From contig NZ_CP041666.1 of NCBI RefSeq assembly GCF_007301515.1, positions 496,001 to 560,000 on the forward strand: DNA of 64,000 nucleotides, written 5' to 3'. The position numbers and the translations under genes were made by a program. The notes under the pieces are model-generated. The model was given only the letters and a program-made list of their open reading frames with translations, was not told the origin of the DNA and searched no databases. Source of the DNA: Radiobacillus deserti. Its GTDB lineage: Bacteria; Bacillota; Bacilli; Bacillales; Amphibacillaceae. This document shows positions 50,065 to 59,728 of this stretch, one piece after another (position 1 is the stretch's first letter; each line of letters starts with the position of its first letter).

Positions 50065-50312
50065 AAAAAGTAAAGATTTATATCACGTTAAAAGAGGGCG
50101 TATTGGATCCACAAGGTAAAGCTGTGCAAACCTCGTTAAATACACTTGGTTTCAATGAAGTGCAAGAGGCTCGTGTCGGAAAGTATATGGAATTACTAGT
50201 GGAAGATAACGCAGATGTAGAAGCGAAAATCGAAGAAATGTGTTCGAAGCTTTTAGCGAATCCAGTTATTGAAGATTATAGCTACACCATTGAGGAGGGT
50301 ATTCTTCAGTGA
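50061..50312 (+). CDS. purS: FGAM synthase subunit PurS
   Basis: This small protein of 83 residues bridges PurL and PurQ and helps ammonia transfer. The sequence KVKIYITLKEGVLDPQGKAV, then LNTLGFNEVQEARVGKYMEL is typical. It overlaps both purC and purQ by four bases, implying coupled translation and matched stoichiometry. Confidence 0.96.
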   Translation: MKKVKIYITLKEGVLDPQGKAVQTSLNTLGFNEVQEARVGKYMELLVEDNADVEAKIEEMCSKLLANPVIEDYSYTIEEGILQ

Positions 50313-50992
50313 AATTTGCAGTCATCGTTTTTCCAGGTTCTAATTGCGATCGAGATATGTATTTTGCCGCTAAGGATGCATTAGGTGAAGAAGCAGATTT
50401 AGTTTGGTATCAGGATGCGGATTTAAGCACGTACGATGCCATCCTGTTACCGGGTGGATTTTCCTATGGGGATTACTTACGCTCTGGAGCCATTGCATCT
50501 ACTTCTCACGTCGTTGCCCAGCTTAAAGAACAAGCTGCAAAAGGTACTCCTATTCTAGGCGTTTGCAACGGATTTCAGATTTTATTAGAGTCTGGATTGT
50601 TACCGGGTGCTATGCTTCGTAACAAAAAATTAAAGTTCATGTGCCATCAAGAAAAATTGGTGGTGCAAAACAATAAAACAATCTTCAGCTCGCTATACGC
50701 AGAGAAAGAAGATATCACAGTGCCAATTGCGCACGGAGAAGGAAATTATTACTGTGATGAACAAACACTCCAGCAGTTAAGAGCGAATGACCAAATCATA
50801 TTTACTTATAAAGAGAACCCGAATGGGTCCGTAGCGGATATTGCTGGAATTGTAAATGAACAAGGAAATGTGCTCGGAATGATGCCACACCCTGAACGTG
50901 CGGTAGACAAATGGTTAGGTAGTGAAGATGGATTACGATTATTTCAATCCTTGTTAAACAATTGGAGGGAATCCTATGTTGCAGGCGCCTGA
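50309..50992 (+). CDS. purQ: FGAM synthase subunit PurQ (glutaminase)
   Basis: This class I glutamine amidotransferase supplies ammonia to PurL. It has 227 residues. The nucleophile is in GVCNGFQILLESGLLPGA. The His-Glu pair is in GMMPHPERAVDKWLG. AVIVFPGSNCDRDMYFA is the N-terminal motif. The GTG start follows GGAGGG, and the 3' end overlaps purL by 17 bp. Confidence 0.97.
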   Translation: MKFAVIVFPGSNCDRDMYFAAKDALGEEADLVWYQDADLSTYDAILLPGGFSYGDYLRSGAIASTSHVVAQLKEQAAKGTPILGVCNGFQILLESGLLPGAMLRNKKLKFMCHQEKLVVQNNKTIFSSLYAEKEDITVPIAHGEGNYYCDEQTLQQLRANDQIIFTYKENPNGSVADIAGIVNEQGNVLGMMPHPERAVDKWLGSEDGLRLFQSLLNNWRESYVAGA

Positions 50993-53201
50993 GATTAGCC
51001 CAGAATTGATTGAAACGGACAAAATATATAAGGAAATGGGATTAACGGATTCTGAATACGAGTCCATCAAACGTATTTTAGGGAGAAGACCAAATTTTAC
51101 AGAAACGGGCATTTTTTCCGTGATGTGGTCCGAACACTGTAGCTATAAAACCTCCAAGCCATTGCTCAAAAAGTTCCCGACAAAAGGGCCGCAAGTGTTA
51201 CAAGGTCCTGGTGAAGGTGCTGGAATCGTCGACATCGGAGACGGGCAAGCAGTTGTTTTCAAAATAGAAAGTCATAACCATCCATCGGCGGTAGAGCCTT
51301 ATCAAGGAGCAGCAACAGGTGTCGGTGGAATCATTCGTGACGTGTTCTCGATGGGAGCACGACCAATCGCCTTATTGAATTCCCTTCGTTTCGGAAACTT
51401 AAATAACAACCGTGTGAAATACTTGTTCGAAGAAGTCGTGCACGGAATCGCGGGGTACGGGAACTGTGTTGGTGTTCCTACTGTTGGAGGAGAAGTTCAG
51501 TTCGATGACTGTTATGCTGGTAACCCGCTTGTAAATGCGATGTGTGTAGGCCTAATCGATCAAAAAGATATCCAAAAAGGGATTGCGGCTGGCGTTGGCA
51601 ATACTGTTTTATATGCAGGATCGGCAACGGGGAGAGATGGCATTCATGGAGCGACGTTTGCTTCAGAGGATCTTTCCGAAGAGTCCGAAAGCAAACGCCC
51701 TTCTGTTCAGGTTGGCGATCCATTTATGGAGAAGCTGTTAATCGAGGCTTGTTTAGAAGTCATTCATTCAGATGCGTTAGTTGGAATGCAAGACATGGGA
51801 GCGGCGGGATTAACCTCCTCCGCTAGTGAAATGGCGAGTAAAGCGGGAACTGGTATGGAAATGAATTTAGACCTTGTTCCACAGCGTGAACGAAACATGA
51901 CACCGTATGAATTAATGCTATCGGAATCTCAAGAGCGCATGCTTTTAGTGGTCAAACAAGGAAGAGAGCAGGAAATCATTGATGTCTTTAAAAAATACGG
52001 ATTAGAAGCTGTTGCAGTAGGCCGTGTAACCGATGATAAGCAATTCCGCTTACTTCATAAGGGAGAAATCGTAACGGATATTCCGGTAGATTCTCTTGCA
52101 GAGGATGCACCCGTTTATCATAAACCGTCTGTGGTACCTGCTTATTTTACAGACTATCAGTCTATGATTACCTATAAGCCAGTCGTGGAAAACATAGAGG
52201 AAACGATCCTTACTTTATTACAGCAACCTACGATTGCTAGTAAAGAATGGGTGTATGATCAATACGATTCTATGGTGCAAGCCAACACAGTAGTAACTCC
52301 TGGTTCTGATGCAGCTGTAGTGCGAGTACGAGGAACGAATAAAGCACTTGCGATGACAACGGATTGTAATTCAAGATACATGTACTTAGATCCGGAAACA
52401 GGTGGAAAAATTGCGGTCGCAGAAGCCGCACGTAACATCATTTGTTCTGGGGCGAAGCCACTAGCGATAACCGACGGCTTAAACTTTGGGAATCCAGATA
52501 AACCAGAGAACTTCTGGCAAATGGAGAAAAGTGTAGAAGGTATGAGTGCAGCATGCTTAAAGCTTGATACACCGGTTATTAGTGGAAACGTATCGTTGTA
52601 CAATGAATCGAACAATCAAGCCATCTTCCCAACTCCAATTGTAGGAATGGTTGGACTAGTTGAAGAATTAGAGCACATTACAAAATCTTCATTTGAAAAA
52701 GAAGGCGATCTTATCTATGTGATTGGAGAGGCAAAGCCAGAATTTGGTGGAAGTGAGCTTCAGCATGTATTAGAAGGGTCTTATTTCGGAAAAGCACCTG
52801 CTATTGATTTAGATGTGGAACAGAAGCGTCAGAATCAATTATTAGAAGCGATTCGTACCGGTTTAGTAGCTTCTGCACATGATTTGGCGGAAGGCGGACT
52901 TTCTGTAGCACTTGCAGAGTCACTCTTTGAAAAAGAACTAGGCTGTGAGGTGGCTCTACAGGATGATGCTACCGTTGAACTTTTTAGTGAAACACAATCT
53001 CGTTTTCTAGTTTCTGTAGCACCTGAAGCAAAAGCGGACTTTGAAAAAGTGGTCGAGGATGCGATCCTACTCGGAAAGGTTACAGGGGATGGAACGTATA
53101 AAGTGTCGGTAGACGGAACGATTTTAGTAGAGGAAGCAACGACTAATCTGAAAGCGGTTTGGAAAGGGGCTATACCATGCTTGCTGAAATCAAAGGCTTA
53201 A
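50976..53201 (+). CDS. purL: FGAM synthase subunit PurL
   Basis: This ATP-dependent synthetase turns FGAR and ammonia into FGAM. It has 741 residues, the small form that needs PurS and PurQ. It shows MWSEHCSYKTSKPLLKKFP, then ESHNHPSAVEPYQGAATGVG (ATP and substrate site), VGMQDMGAAGLTSS and DGLNFGNPDKPENFWQM. The duplicated PurM-like halves are apparent. It overlaps purF by 25 bp at the 3' end. Confidence 0.97.
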   Translation: MLQAPEISPELIETDKIYKEMGLTDSEYESIKRILGRRPNFTETGIFSVMWSEHCSYKTSKPLLKKFPTKGPQVLQGPGEGAGIVDIGDGQAVVFKIESHNHPSAVEPYQGAATGVGGIIRDVFSMGARPIALLNSLRFGNLNNNRVKYLFEEVVHGIAGYGNCVGVPTVGGEVQFDDCYAGNPLVNAMCVGLIDQKDIQKGIAAGVGNTVLYAGSATGRDGIHGATFASEDLSEESESKRPSVQVGDPFMEKLLIEACLEVIHSDALVGMQDMGAAGLTSSASEMASKAGTGMEMNLDLVPQRERNMTPYELMLSESQERMLLVVKQGREQEIIDVFKKYGLEAVAVGRVTDDKQFRLLHKGEIVTDIPVDSLAEDAPVYHKPSVVPAYFTDYQSMITYKPVVENIEETILTLLQQPTIASKEWVYDQYDSMVQANTVVTPGSDAAVVRVRGTNKALAMTTDCNSRYMYLDPETGGKIAVAEAARNIICSGAKPLAITDGLNFGNPDKPENFWQMEKSVEGMSAACLKLDTPVISGNVSLYNESNNQAIFPTPIVGMVGLVEELEHITKSSFEKEGDLIYVIGEAKPEFGGSELQHVLEGSYFGKAPAIDLDVEQKRQNQLLEAIRTGLVASAHDLAEGGLSVALAESLFEKELGCEVALQDDATVELFSETQSRFLVSVAPEAKADFEKVVEDAILLGKVTGDGTYKVSVDGTILVEEATTNLKAVWKGAIPCLLKSKA

Positions 53202-54586
53202 ACGAAGAATGTGGCGTATTTGCAATCTGGGGTCATGAGAAAGCAGCAGAAGTAGCGTATTACGGATTACATGCCCTACAGCACAGAGGCCAAGAGGGAG
53301 CAGGAATCGTTTCTAGTGATGGAGCACACCTACACGTACACAAAGGAATCGGACTAATCAATGAAGTCTTTAATCAATCCGAGTTTTCTAGATTACAAGG
53401 TAACGCCGCAATCGGGCATGTACGCTATGCAACGCAAGGTGGAGGAAGCTATGAAAACGTACAGCCGCTCGTTTTCCGTTCTCAAAAAAGCAGTATGGCC
53501 TTGGCGCATAACGGTAACCTGGTGAATGCTCACGCTTTAAAGCATCAGTTAGAGGCGCAAGGGAGCATTTTGCAAACCACTTCTGATACAGAGGTGCTGG
53601 CACACTTGATTAAAAGAAGTGGCCATCTCGATATGGATGAAGCAATCGCACAAGCGTTAAGCATGATCAAGGGAGCCTATGCGTTTGCGATTCTGACAGA
53701 GGATCAACTTTATGTCGCGCAGGATCCACGTGGACTACGTCCACTTTCCATCGGAATGCTCGGTGGAGCGTATGTCGTATCATCTGAAACGTGTGCGTTT
53801 GATGTGATTGGTGCGAGCTATATTCGCGAAGTACAGCCGGGTGAGCTTTTAATCATTAATGAACAAGGGATGACGTCTAAACGATTTGCTTCACCGTTGC
53901 AACGAACTCTATGCTCCATGGAGTATGTGTATTTTTCTCGACCAGATAGTGATTTAAATGGCTTGAACGTGCATGCGTCCCGTAAAAAGATGGGGAAAGA
54001 ATTAGCGAAAGAAGCACCAGTTGAAGCGGATGTTGTAACAGGTGTACCAGATTCTAGTATTTCGGCTGCAATTGGATTCTCCGAGGCAACAGGTATCCCA
54101 TACGAACTTGGATTAATCAAGAACCGATATGTTGGACGAACGTTTATTCAACCTTCTCAAGAGCTACGAGAACAAGGGGTAAAAATGAAGCTTTCTGCTG
54201 TTCGTGGGATTGTAGAAGGAAAACGCGTTGTCATGGTCGATGACTCCATCGTCCGTGGGACAACTAGTAAGCGCATTGTGAAGCTGCTGAAGGAAGCGGG
54301 AGCGAAAGAAGTGCATGTTCGTATCGCATCCCCTCCTATTGTGAATCCGTGCTACTATGGCATCGATACGTCGACAAAGGGTGAGCTCATTGCGGCGAAT
54401 TACTCAGTGGAAGAGATTCGCGATTTAATTGAAGCAGATAGCCTAGCTTATTTAACGACAGACGGCTTAAAACGTTCCATTATAGAAAAAGATTCCATGG
54501 AAAATGGCATTTGTAATGCATGCTTTACTGGTAACTATCCAACAGAAATATATCCGGACACCGTATTGCCAGTAGAGAAAGTGTAA
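53177..54586 (+). CDS. purF: Amidophosphoribosyltransferase
   Basis: This is the first committed enzyme of purine synthesis, PRPP plus glutamine to phosphoribosylamine. It has 469 residues. The start MLAEIKGLNEECGVF predicts an 11-residue propeptide removed to expose the catalytic cysteine, as known for B. subtilis PurF. The PRPP loop is RVVMVDDSIVRGTTSKR. Cysteines of the Fe-S cluster type appear late (NGICNACFTGNYP and earlier). The frame opens at 53159, but the ATG at 53177 follows AAAGGGG and gives the known N-terminus. The 5' end lies in purL. Confidence 0.97.
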   Translation: MLAEIKGLNEECGVFAIWGHEKAAEVAYYGLHALQHRGQEGAGIVSSDGAHLHVHKGIGLINEVFNQSEFSRLQGNAAIGHVRYATQGGGSYENVQPLVFRSQKSSMALAHNGNLVNAHALKHQLEAQGSILQTTSDTEVLAHLIKRSGHLDMDEAIAQALSMIKGAYAFAILTEDQLYVAQDPRGLRPLSIGMLGGAYVVSSETCAFDVIGASYIREVQPGELLIINEQGMTSKRFASPLQRTLCSMEYVYFSRPDSDLNGLNVHASRKKMGKELAKEAPVEADVVTGVPDSSISAAIGFSEATGIPYELGLIKNRYVGRTFIQPSQELREQGVKMKLSAVRGIVEGKRVVMVDDSIVRGTTSKRIVKLLKEAGAKEVHVRIASPPIVNPCYYGIDTSTKGELIAANYSVEEIRDLIEADSLAYLTTDGLKRSIIEKDSMENGICNACFTGNYPTEIYPDTVLPVEKV

Positions 54587-54648
54587 AGGGAGAACAGGAT
54601 TGTTCACTCATAAAGAAGAGGTTAAAAGGGGTAAAAGGAGCGGAAAAC

Positions 54649-55674
54649 ATGACAAATGCATACAAGCAAGCTGGGGTGGACGTAGAAGCAGGCTACCGCG
54701 CAGTCGATTTGATGAAAAAACACATTCAGAAAACAAACCGTCCAGAAGTAATCGGGGGAGTTGGAGCGTTTGCTGGACTGTTTGATTTAAGTTCCATAAC
54801 GAACTATGATCAACCAGTATTAGTTTCCGGAACGGATGGAGTCGGAACAAAGCTTAAGCTTGCGTTTGAGATGGAGAAGCATGATACAGTTGGTGTAGAC
54901 CTCGTGGCGATGTGTGTAAACGATATTGTCGCACAAGGTGCGGACCCTTTATTTTTTCTCGACTACATTGCCTGTGGCAAAAATGAGCCGGAAAAAATAG
55001 AGCAGATTGTAAAAGGGATAACCGACGGCTGTGTTGCATCCAATAGTGCATTGATTGGTGGAGAAACAGCGGAAATGCCGGGCATGTACCAAGATGGGGA
55101 ATACGATTTAGCTGGCTTCGTAGTAGGGATTGCGGATAAAGCAAGCCTTATCACAGGAGAAGCGGTTCAGGCGGGAGATGTAATTATTGGACTCCCATCA
55201 AGTGGCGTACATTCCAATGGTTATTCTCTCGTTCGAAAGATTATTGCTGACCAGAACCTTCGCCTAACAGATGAAGTAGAAGTGTTTGGAAAGACACTTG
55301 GAGAAGAGCTGTTAACGCCAACACGGATCTATGTAAAAGCGATCCAGGCATTAAAACAACAGATAAAGATAAAAGGAATCTCTCACGTAACAGGTGGCGG
55401 CTTCTATGAAAACATTCCACGTGCATTACCAGAGGGATTAGGGGCAAAAATCGACCAACGCACATGGAAGGTTCCTAGCATTTTTTCTTATCTACAAGAC
55501 AAAAGCGCTATCTCACCGAAAGAGCTATTTGGGGTATTTAATATGGGGATTGGAATGACGGTCATTGTAGATCGGAAGGTAGCGGACCAAGCTCTTGTCA
55601 TTTTAGCTTCCGTTGGAGAGCAAGCAACTATGATTGGCGAGGTTGTGGAAGGAAGCGGAGTGGAGATTAGCTAA
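54649..55674 (+). CDS. purM: AIR synthase (FGAM cyclo-ligase)
   Basis: This ATP-dependent enzyme closes the imidazole ring. It has 341 residues. GVDVEAGYRAVDLMKKHI, SGTDGVGTKLKLAFEM, DLVAMCVNDIVAQGADPLFF and GLPSSGVHSNGYSLVRKI are typical PurM stretches, with HVTGGGFYENIPRALP nearer the C-terminus. AAAAGGAG precedes the ATG. It ends on the purN start. Confidence 0.97.
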   Translation: MTNAYKQAGVDVEAGYRAVDLMKKHIQKTNRPEVIGGVGAFAGLFDLSSITNYDQPVLVSGTDGVGTKLKLAFEMEKHDTVGVDLVAMCVNDIVAQGADPLFFLDYIACGKNEPEKIEQIVKGITDGCVASNSALIGGETAEMPGMYQDGEYDLAGFVVGIADKASLITGEAVQAGDVIIGLPSSGVHSNGYSLVRKIIADQNLRLTDEVEVFGKTLGEELLTPTRIYVKAIQALKQQIKIKGISHVTGGGFYENIPRALPEGLGAKIDQRTWKVPSIFSYLQDKSAISPKELFGVFNMGIGMTVIVDRKVADQALVILASVGEQATMIGEVVEGSGVEIS

Positions 55675-56246
55675 TGGAACGAACGAAAATAGCGGTATTC
55701 GCCTCTGGAACGGGAAGTAATTTTGATAGGATTGTAACAGAGATGCAGGGTGGTCGCTTATCTGTAGACGTATGTTTACTTGTCTGTGATAAGCCTGGGG
55801 CCGCAGTGATTGAAAAAGCAGACCAATATGGAATCCCATCCTTTGTTTTTGACGCGAAACAATATGATAAGAAGGAAAGCTTTGAGAGAGAAATATATGA
55901 ACAATTACAAAAGCTTGAAGTGGAATGGGTTATTTTAGCGGGATATATGCGTTTGATTGGTTACACGCTTCTGCAAGCATATCCAGAACGAATCATTAAT
56001 ATTCACCCCTCTTTACTACCTGCTTTTCCTGGCAAGGACGCTATTGGTCAAGCGTTTGATTCAGGTGTGAAAGTGACTGGGGTAACCGTCCATTATGTGG
56101 ATGAAGGAATGGATACAGGGAAGATTATAGACCAGGAAGCACTGCGTATATTAGAAACGGATGATCGAGCTTCACTTCAAAGAAGAGTACAAGAAGTGGA
56201 GCACCGTTTGTTCCCAGCAACGATTCAAAAATTGATTAGTGAATAA
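55674..56246 (+). CDS. purN: GAR transformylase
   Basis: This enzyme of 190 residues transfers formyl from 10-formyltetrahydrofolate to GAR. The N-terminal IAVFASGTGSNFDRIV is the phosphate loop. The catalytic Asn-His-Asp set lies in RIINIHPSLLPAFPGKDAIG (Asn, His) and VHYVDEGMDTGKII (Asp). Its start overlaps the purM stop by one base. Confidence 0.97.
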   Translation: MERTKIAVFASGTGSNFDRIVTEMQGGRLSVDVCLLVCDKPGAAVIEKADQYGIPSFVFDAKQYDKKESFEREIYEQLQKLEVEWVILAGYMRLIGYTLLQAYPERIINIHPSLLPAFPGKDAIGQAFDSGVKVTGVTVHYVDEGMDTGKIIDQEALRILETDDRASLQRRVQEVEHRLFPATIQKLISE

Positions 56247-56262
56247 TAGGAGAGGTAATAAA

Positions 56263-57795
56263 ATGAAAAAAAGAGCACTCATAAGCGTTTCAGATAAAAC
56301 GAACATCGTCGAGTTTGCAAAAGGTTTACATGAAGTTGGTTATGAAGTGATTTCTACTGGTGGTACATTAAAACAATTGCAGGATGCCGGTGTCGATGCA
56401 ATTGCAGTATCGGATGTCACAGGCTTTGATGAAATTTTAGGTGGACGAGTCAAAACGTTGCATCCAGTAATTCATGCGGGATTATTAGCGCGAAGAAGTG
56501 ATCCGGAGCATGTGAAACAGCTGGAGGAGCGCAATATTTCCCCTATTGATGTAGTGGTCGTGAATCTATATCCATTCAAAAACACAATCGCTAAACCAGA
56601 CGTCACTCAGGAAGATGCAATTGAAAATATCGATATCGGTGGTCCGACAATGCTTCGATCCGCGGCAAAAAACTTTCAAGATGTGACAGTTGTCGTCGAT
56701 CCATCCGATTATGACGACGTCTTAGCCAAATTAAAAGAAGGAAGCCTTTCTGTCGAGTACAAAAAAGGACTGTCTGCAAAAGTGTTCCGTCATACAGCAA
56801 ACTATGATGCAATGATTGCAGCGTATTTCGCGGACATTACAGAAGAGAAATATCCGGAAGCTTATAGTCTTACATATGAAAAAGCTCAAACCCTACGTTA
56901 TGGAGAAAATCCGCATCAGCAAGCTGCCTTTTATAAAGAAGCGAATATTAAAGGTGCTTCAATTGCAAACGCCAAGCAATTACACGGAAAAGAACTTTCC
57001 TACAACAACATCCAAGATGCGAACGCAGCACTAGAGATGGTAATGGAGTATGACCAACCAGCTGCTGTTGCAGTAAAGCATATGAACCCATGTGGAGTAG
57101 GAATCGGTGAGACAATTGCAGCAGCGTTTGATAAAGCCTTTAAAGCAGACCCTGTTTCTATCTTTGGAGGAATTGTCGCTTTAAACCGACCGGTAGATAA
57201 GGATACGGCAGAGCAATTAAAGGGAATCTTCTTAGAAATCGTCATTGCACCTTCTTTTACAGAAGAAGCGCTAGCTATCTTGACTGTGAAGAAAAATATT
57301 CGTTTGCTTGAAACACCGGTAGACGAAGAAACGAAACCGAAGCAAAAGGTTGTAAGTGTGGTAGGTGGACTACTTATTCAAGATGCAGATTTCGGGACGG
57401 TTACTGAATCAGATCTAACATGCCCGACAGATCGAAAGCCATCTGAGCAGGAGCTTAGAGAGCTGTTGTTTGCTTGGAAAGTAGTGAAGCATGTGAAATC
57501 AAATGCAATAGTGGTTGCGAAAGCAGACCAAACACTTGGAGTTGGTGCAGGACAGATGAACCGTGTAGGCGCTGCACGTATTGCGTTAGAACAAGCTGGA
57601 GATCAAGCAAAAGGAGCAGTACTAGCCTCCGATGCATTCTTCCCAATGCCAGATACTGTAGAGGAAGCGGCAAATGCTGGAATTAAAGCAATCATTCAAC
57701 CAGGTGGTTCAAAACGAGATGAAGACTCCATCAAAGCGTGTAATGAGCATGGAATTGCGATGGTGTTTACAGGAATTCGTCACTTTAAGCATTAA
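56263..57795 (+). CDS. purH: AICAR transformylase/IMP cyclohydrolase
   Basis: This bifunctional enzyme catalyses the last two steps to IMP. It has 510 residues. The N-terminal cyclohydrolase domain (1-195) has ALISVSDKTNIVEFAKGL and GGRVKTLHPVIHAGLLAR. The transformylase domain has LRYGENPHQQAAFY and the Lys-His catalytic region AVKHMNPCGVGIG, and ends GIAMVFTGIRHFKH. The frame is open from 56239, but the ATG at 56263 follows TAGGAGAGG. Confidence 0.97.
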   Translation: MKKRALISVSDKTNIVEFAKGLHEVGYEVISTGGTLKQLQDAGVDAIAVSDVTGFDEILGGRVKTLHPVIHAGLLARRSDPEHVKQLEERNISPIDVVVVNLYPFKNTIAKPDVTQEDAIENIDIGGPTMLRSAAKNFQDVTVVVDPSDYDDVLAKLKEGSLSVEYKKGLSAKVFRHTANYDAMIAAYFADITEEKYPEAYSLTYEKAQTLRYGENPHQQAAFYKEANIKGASIANAKQLHGKELSYNNIQDANAALEMVMEYDQPAAVAVKHMNPCGVGIGETIAAAFDKAFKADPVSIFGGIVALNRPVDKDTAEQLKGIFLEIVIAPSFTEEALAILTVKKNIRLLETPVDEETKPKQKVVSVVGGLLIQDADFGTVTESDLTCPTDRKPSEQELRELLFAWKVVKHVKSNAIVVAKADQTLGVGAGQMNRVGAARIALEQAGDQAKGAVLASDAFFPMPDTVEEAANAGIKAIIQPGGSKRDEDSIKACNEHGIAMVFTGIRHFKH

Positions 57796-57833
57796 ATGGA
57801 AGCGGAAAAATCCTTGCGGGTGAGGTGGAAAGC

Positions 57834-59090
57834 TTGAAAGTACTAGTGATTGGTAGTGGTGGTCGAGAGCATAGCTTGGTACAAAAGCTGAACAAAAGTA
57901 GCCGTGTCGAGAGGGTATATGCTGCACCAGGTAATGGTGGAATCGAAAGAGAGGCGATTTGTGTTCCTATAAAAGAAACACAAATAAACGACCTCGTTCA
58001 ATTTGCGAAAGAGGAACAAATCACTTGGACAATTGTCGGCCCTGAGGTACCTCTTTTAGCAGGCATCGTCAATGCATTTCATGAAGCTGGCTTACAGGCG
58101 TTTGGACCGACAAAAGAAGCGGCTCTAATCGAAGGTAGTAAAGACTTTGCGAAAGCATTCATGGAAAAATATGAGATACCTACAGCGGACTATCAGACGT
58201 TCACCGATGTTGAAGAAGCTAAAGTATATATCCAGCAAAAAGGTGCTCCTATCGTCATAAAGGCCGACGGATTGGCCGCCGGAAAAGGCGTTATCGTAGC
58301 GATGAACAGAGAAGAAGCGATTGCTGCTGTCGAGCATATGCTAGTGGATAATCAGTTTGGAGATGCCGGAAGTAAAGTAGTAATTGAGGAATTTTTGGAT
58401 GGCAAGGAATTTTCTCTGATGGCTTTCGTCCATGGGGAGCATGTTTACCCATTAATTCCTGCACGGGACCATAAACGAGCATTTGACGGGGATGAAGGTC
58501 CGAATACGGGTGGGATGGGGGCTTTTGCTCCTATTCCAGATTTAGACTCCTCACAAGTGGATTTAGCAATAAAGACCATTTTAAAACCAGCAGCAAAAGG
58601 ACTGGTTCAAGAAGGGCGAAGCTTTACCGGGATTCTGTATGCTGGGTTAATTAAAACATCAGAAGGACCGAAAGTGATTGAATTTAATGCGAGGTTTGGC
58701 GATCCAGAGACACAGGTTGTACTTCCATTACTAGAGAATGATTTAATTCAAGTAATCGAGGATGTTACATCTGAGAAAGATCCTAACCTAACGTGGGCAG
58801 ATGGATTTTGTCTTGGAACGGTTGTAGCATCGCAAGGCTATCCAGGTTCCTATGAGAAGGGAAAGCAACTGCCGGAATTCCAAACCGATGAATCTGATTG
58901 CTTTGTTGTTCATGCTGGGACAAAGCTGGTGAATGGAAGCTTCGTTTCTAATGGGGGAAGAGTTTTGTTAGTCGGATCGGTTGCTCCTTCTCTTAAGGAT
59001 GCGCAGCAAAATAATCAAAGGCTGTTACAAGCATTTAACAACAATGAGGACTTTTTCTACCGAACAGACATCGGTTTTCCGAAATCTTAA
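57834..59090 (+). CDS. purD: GAR synthetase
   Basis: This ATP-grasp enzyme joins glycine to phosphoribosylamine. It has 418 residues. The N-terminal LKVLVIGSGGREHSLVQKL and the motifs WTIVGPEVPLLAGIV, VIKADGLAAGKGVIVA and RFGDPETQVVLPLLENDL identify it. A GTG at 57825 is in frame, but the TTG at 57834 fits GAGGTGG and the family N-terminus. It is the last gene of the operon before a strong terminator. Confidence 0.97.
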   Translation: MKVLVIGSGGREHSLVQKLNKSSRVERVYAAPGNGGIEREAICVPIKETQINDLVQFAKEEQITWTIVGPEVPLLAGIVNAFHEAGLQAFGPTKEAALIEGSKDFAKAFMEKYEIPTADYQTFTDVEEAKVYIQQKGAPIVIKADGLAAGKGVIVAMNREEAIAAVEHMLVDNQFGDAGSKVVIEEFLDGKEFSLMAFVHGEHVYPLIPARDHKRAFDGDEGPNTGGMGAFAPIPDLDSSQVDLAIKTILKPAAKGLVQEGRSFTGILYAGLIKTSEGPKVIEFNARFGDPETQVVLPLLENDLIQVIEDVTSEKDPNLTWADGFCLGTVVASQGYPGSYEKGKQLPEFQTDESDCFVVHAGTKLVNGSFVSNGGRVLLVGSVAPSLKDAQQNNQRLLQAFNNNEDFFYRTDIGFPKS

Positions 59091-59110
59091 CCCGAAAGAG
59101 ATTGTCGTAC

Positions 59111-59159
59111 AATCCGAACCATTATTTGATGAAAATCAAATAATGGTTCGGATTTTTTC
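59111..59159 (+). terminator. Terminator of the purine operon
   Basis: AATCCGAACCATTATTTGAT pairs perfectly with its complement at 59135-59154, followed by a T-run. The stretch between 59170 and 59392 shows nothing recognisable. Confidence 0.92.
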
Positions 59160-59392
59160 TTTTATTTAATGACTGCTAGTTACTCTGCGTAATGTTGCTT
59201 TCTGCGAGAAAATATCTCAGCCTGGTTGCTAGTTGGATAATATCACGTATTACCATTGTGTCGCGCAAGGTATTCTCTCTTAGAGGAAAAAACATTGTCT
59301 GTGATTAATTTCCTTAATTGGTTCCAAACTATAGCGGAGTATTCTGCCGTAGCGTCGCATTTGCACCTACCAATCGGCTTTAGACTTCAATT

Positions 59393-59638
59393 TTACTCCG
59401 TAGGAACCTCATCCATTTTCCGTTGAATGCTTTTGGAAACCACTACTCGGTTCACATAATCAATCATCGGACAATAGCGAGAAATCCCTTCTGCGATTTT
59501 CATTGCAGCTAAACCAGCGATGATTAAAGCCCCTTCTTTATTTTGGTTTTTAATCATACGTGCAGTCGCATAGCTTAACATAGTAAACCCACAAGTCAGA
59601 CGGACATAAGCATCAACATTTCCAACATTTTGTTGCAA
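59393..59638 (-). CDS. DUF2892 (YgaP-like) small membrane protein
   Basis: This protein of about 81 residues starts MQQNVGNVDAYVRLTCGF and has two hydrophobic stretches (about 11-28 and 36-54), ending with GISRYCPMIDYVNRVVVSKS. This matches the short DUF2892 layout with its NVG start and a Cys-Pro after the second segment. The frame opens further at 59740 but would then overlap the yerA start. The TTG at 59638 has AAAGGTGA at a suitable distance. Function is unknown. Confidence 0.75.
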   Translation of the reverse strand: MQQNVGNVDAYVRLTCGFTMLSYATARMIKNQNKEGALIIAGLAAMKIAEGISRYCPMIDYVNRVVVSKSIQRKMDEVPTE

Positions 59639-59728
59639 AATTGTCACATCACCTTTCCAGTTTATTAGTGCGTTATCCTTGCCAACATGGTACGATAGTA
59701 AAAAAAAGGGAGAGAAGGAGATCAAGAT

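Noticed and set aside
54600..54785. 61-residue frame between purF and purM
   Set aside because: It overlaps the purM start in another frame and has no family likeness.
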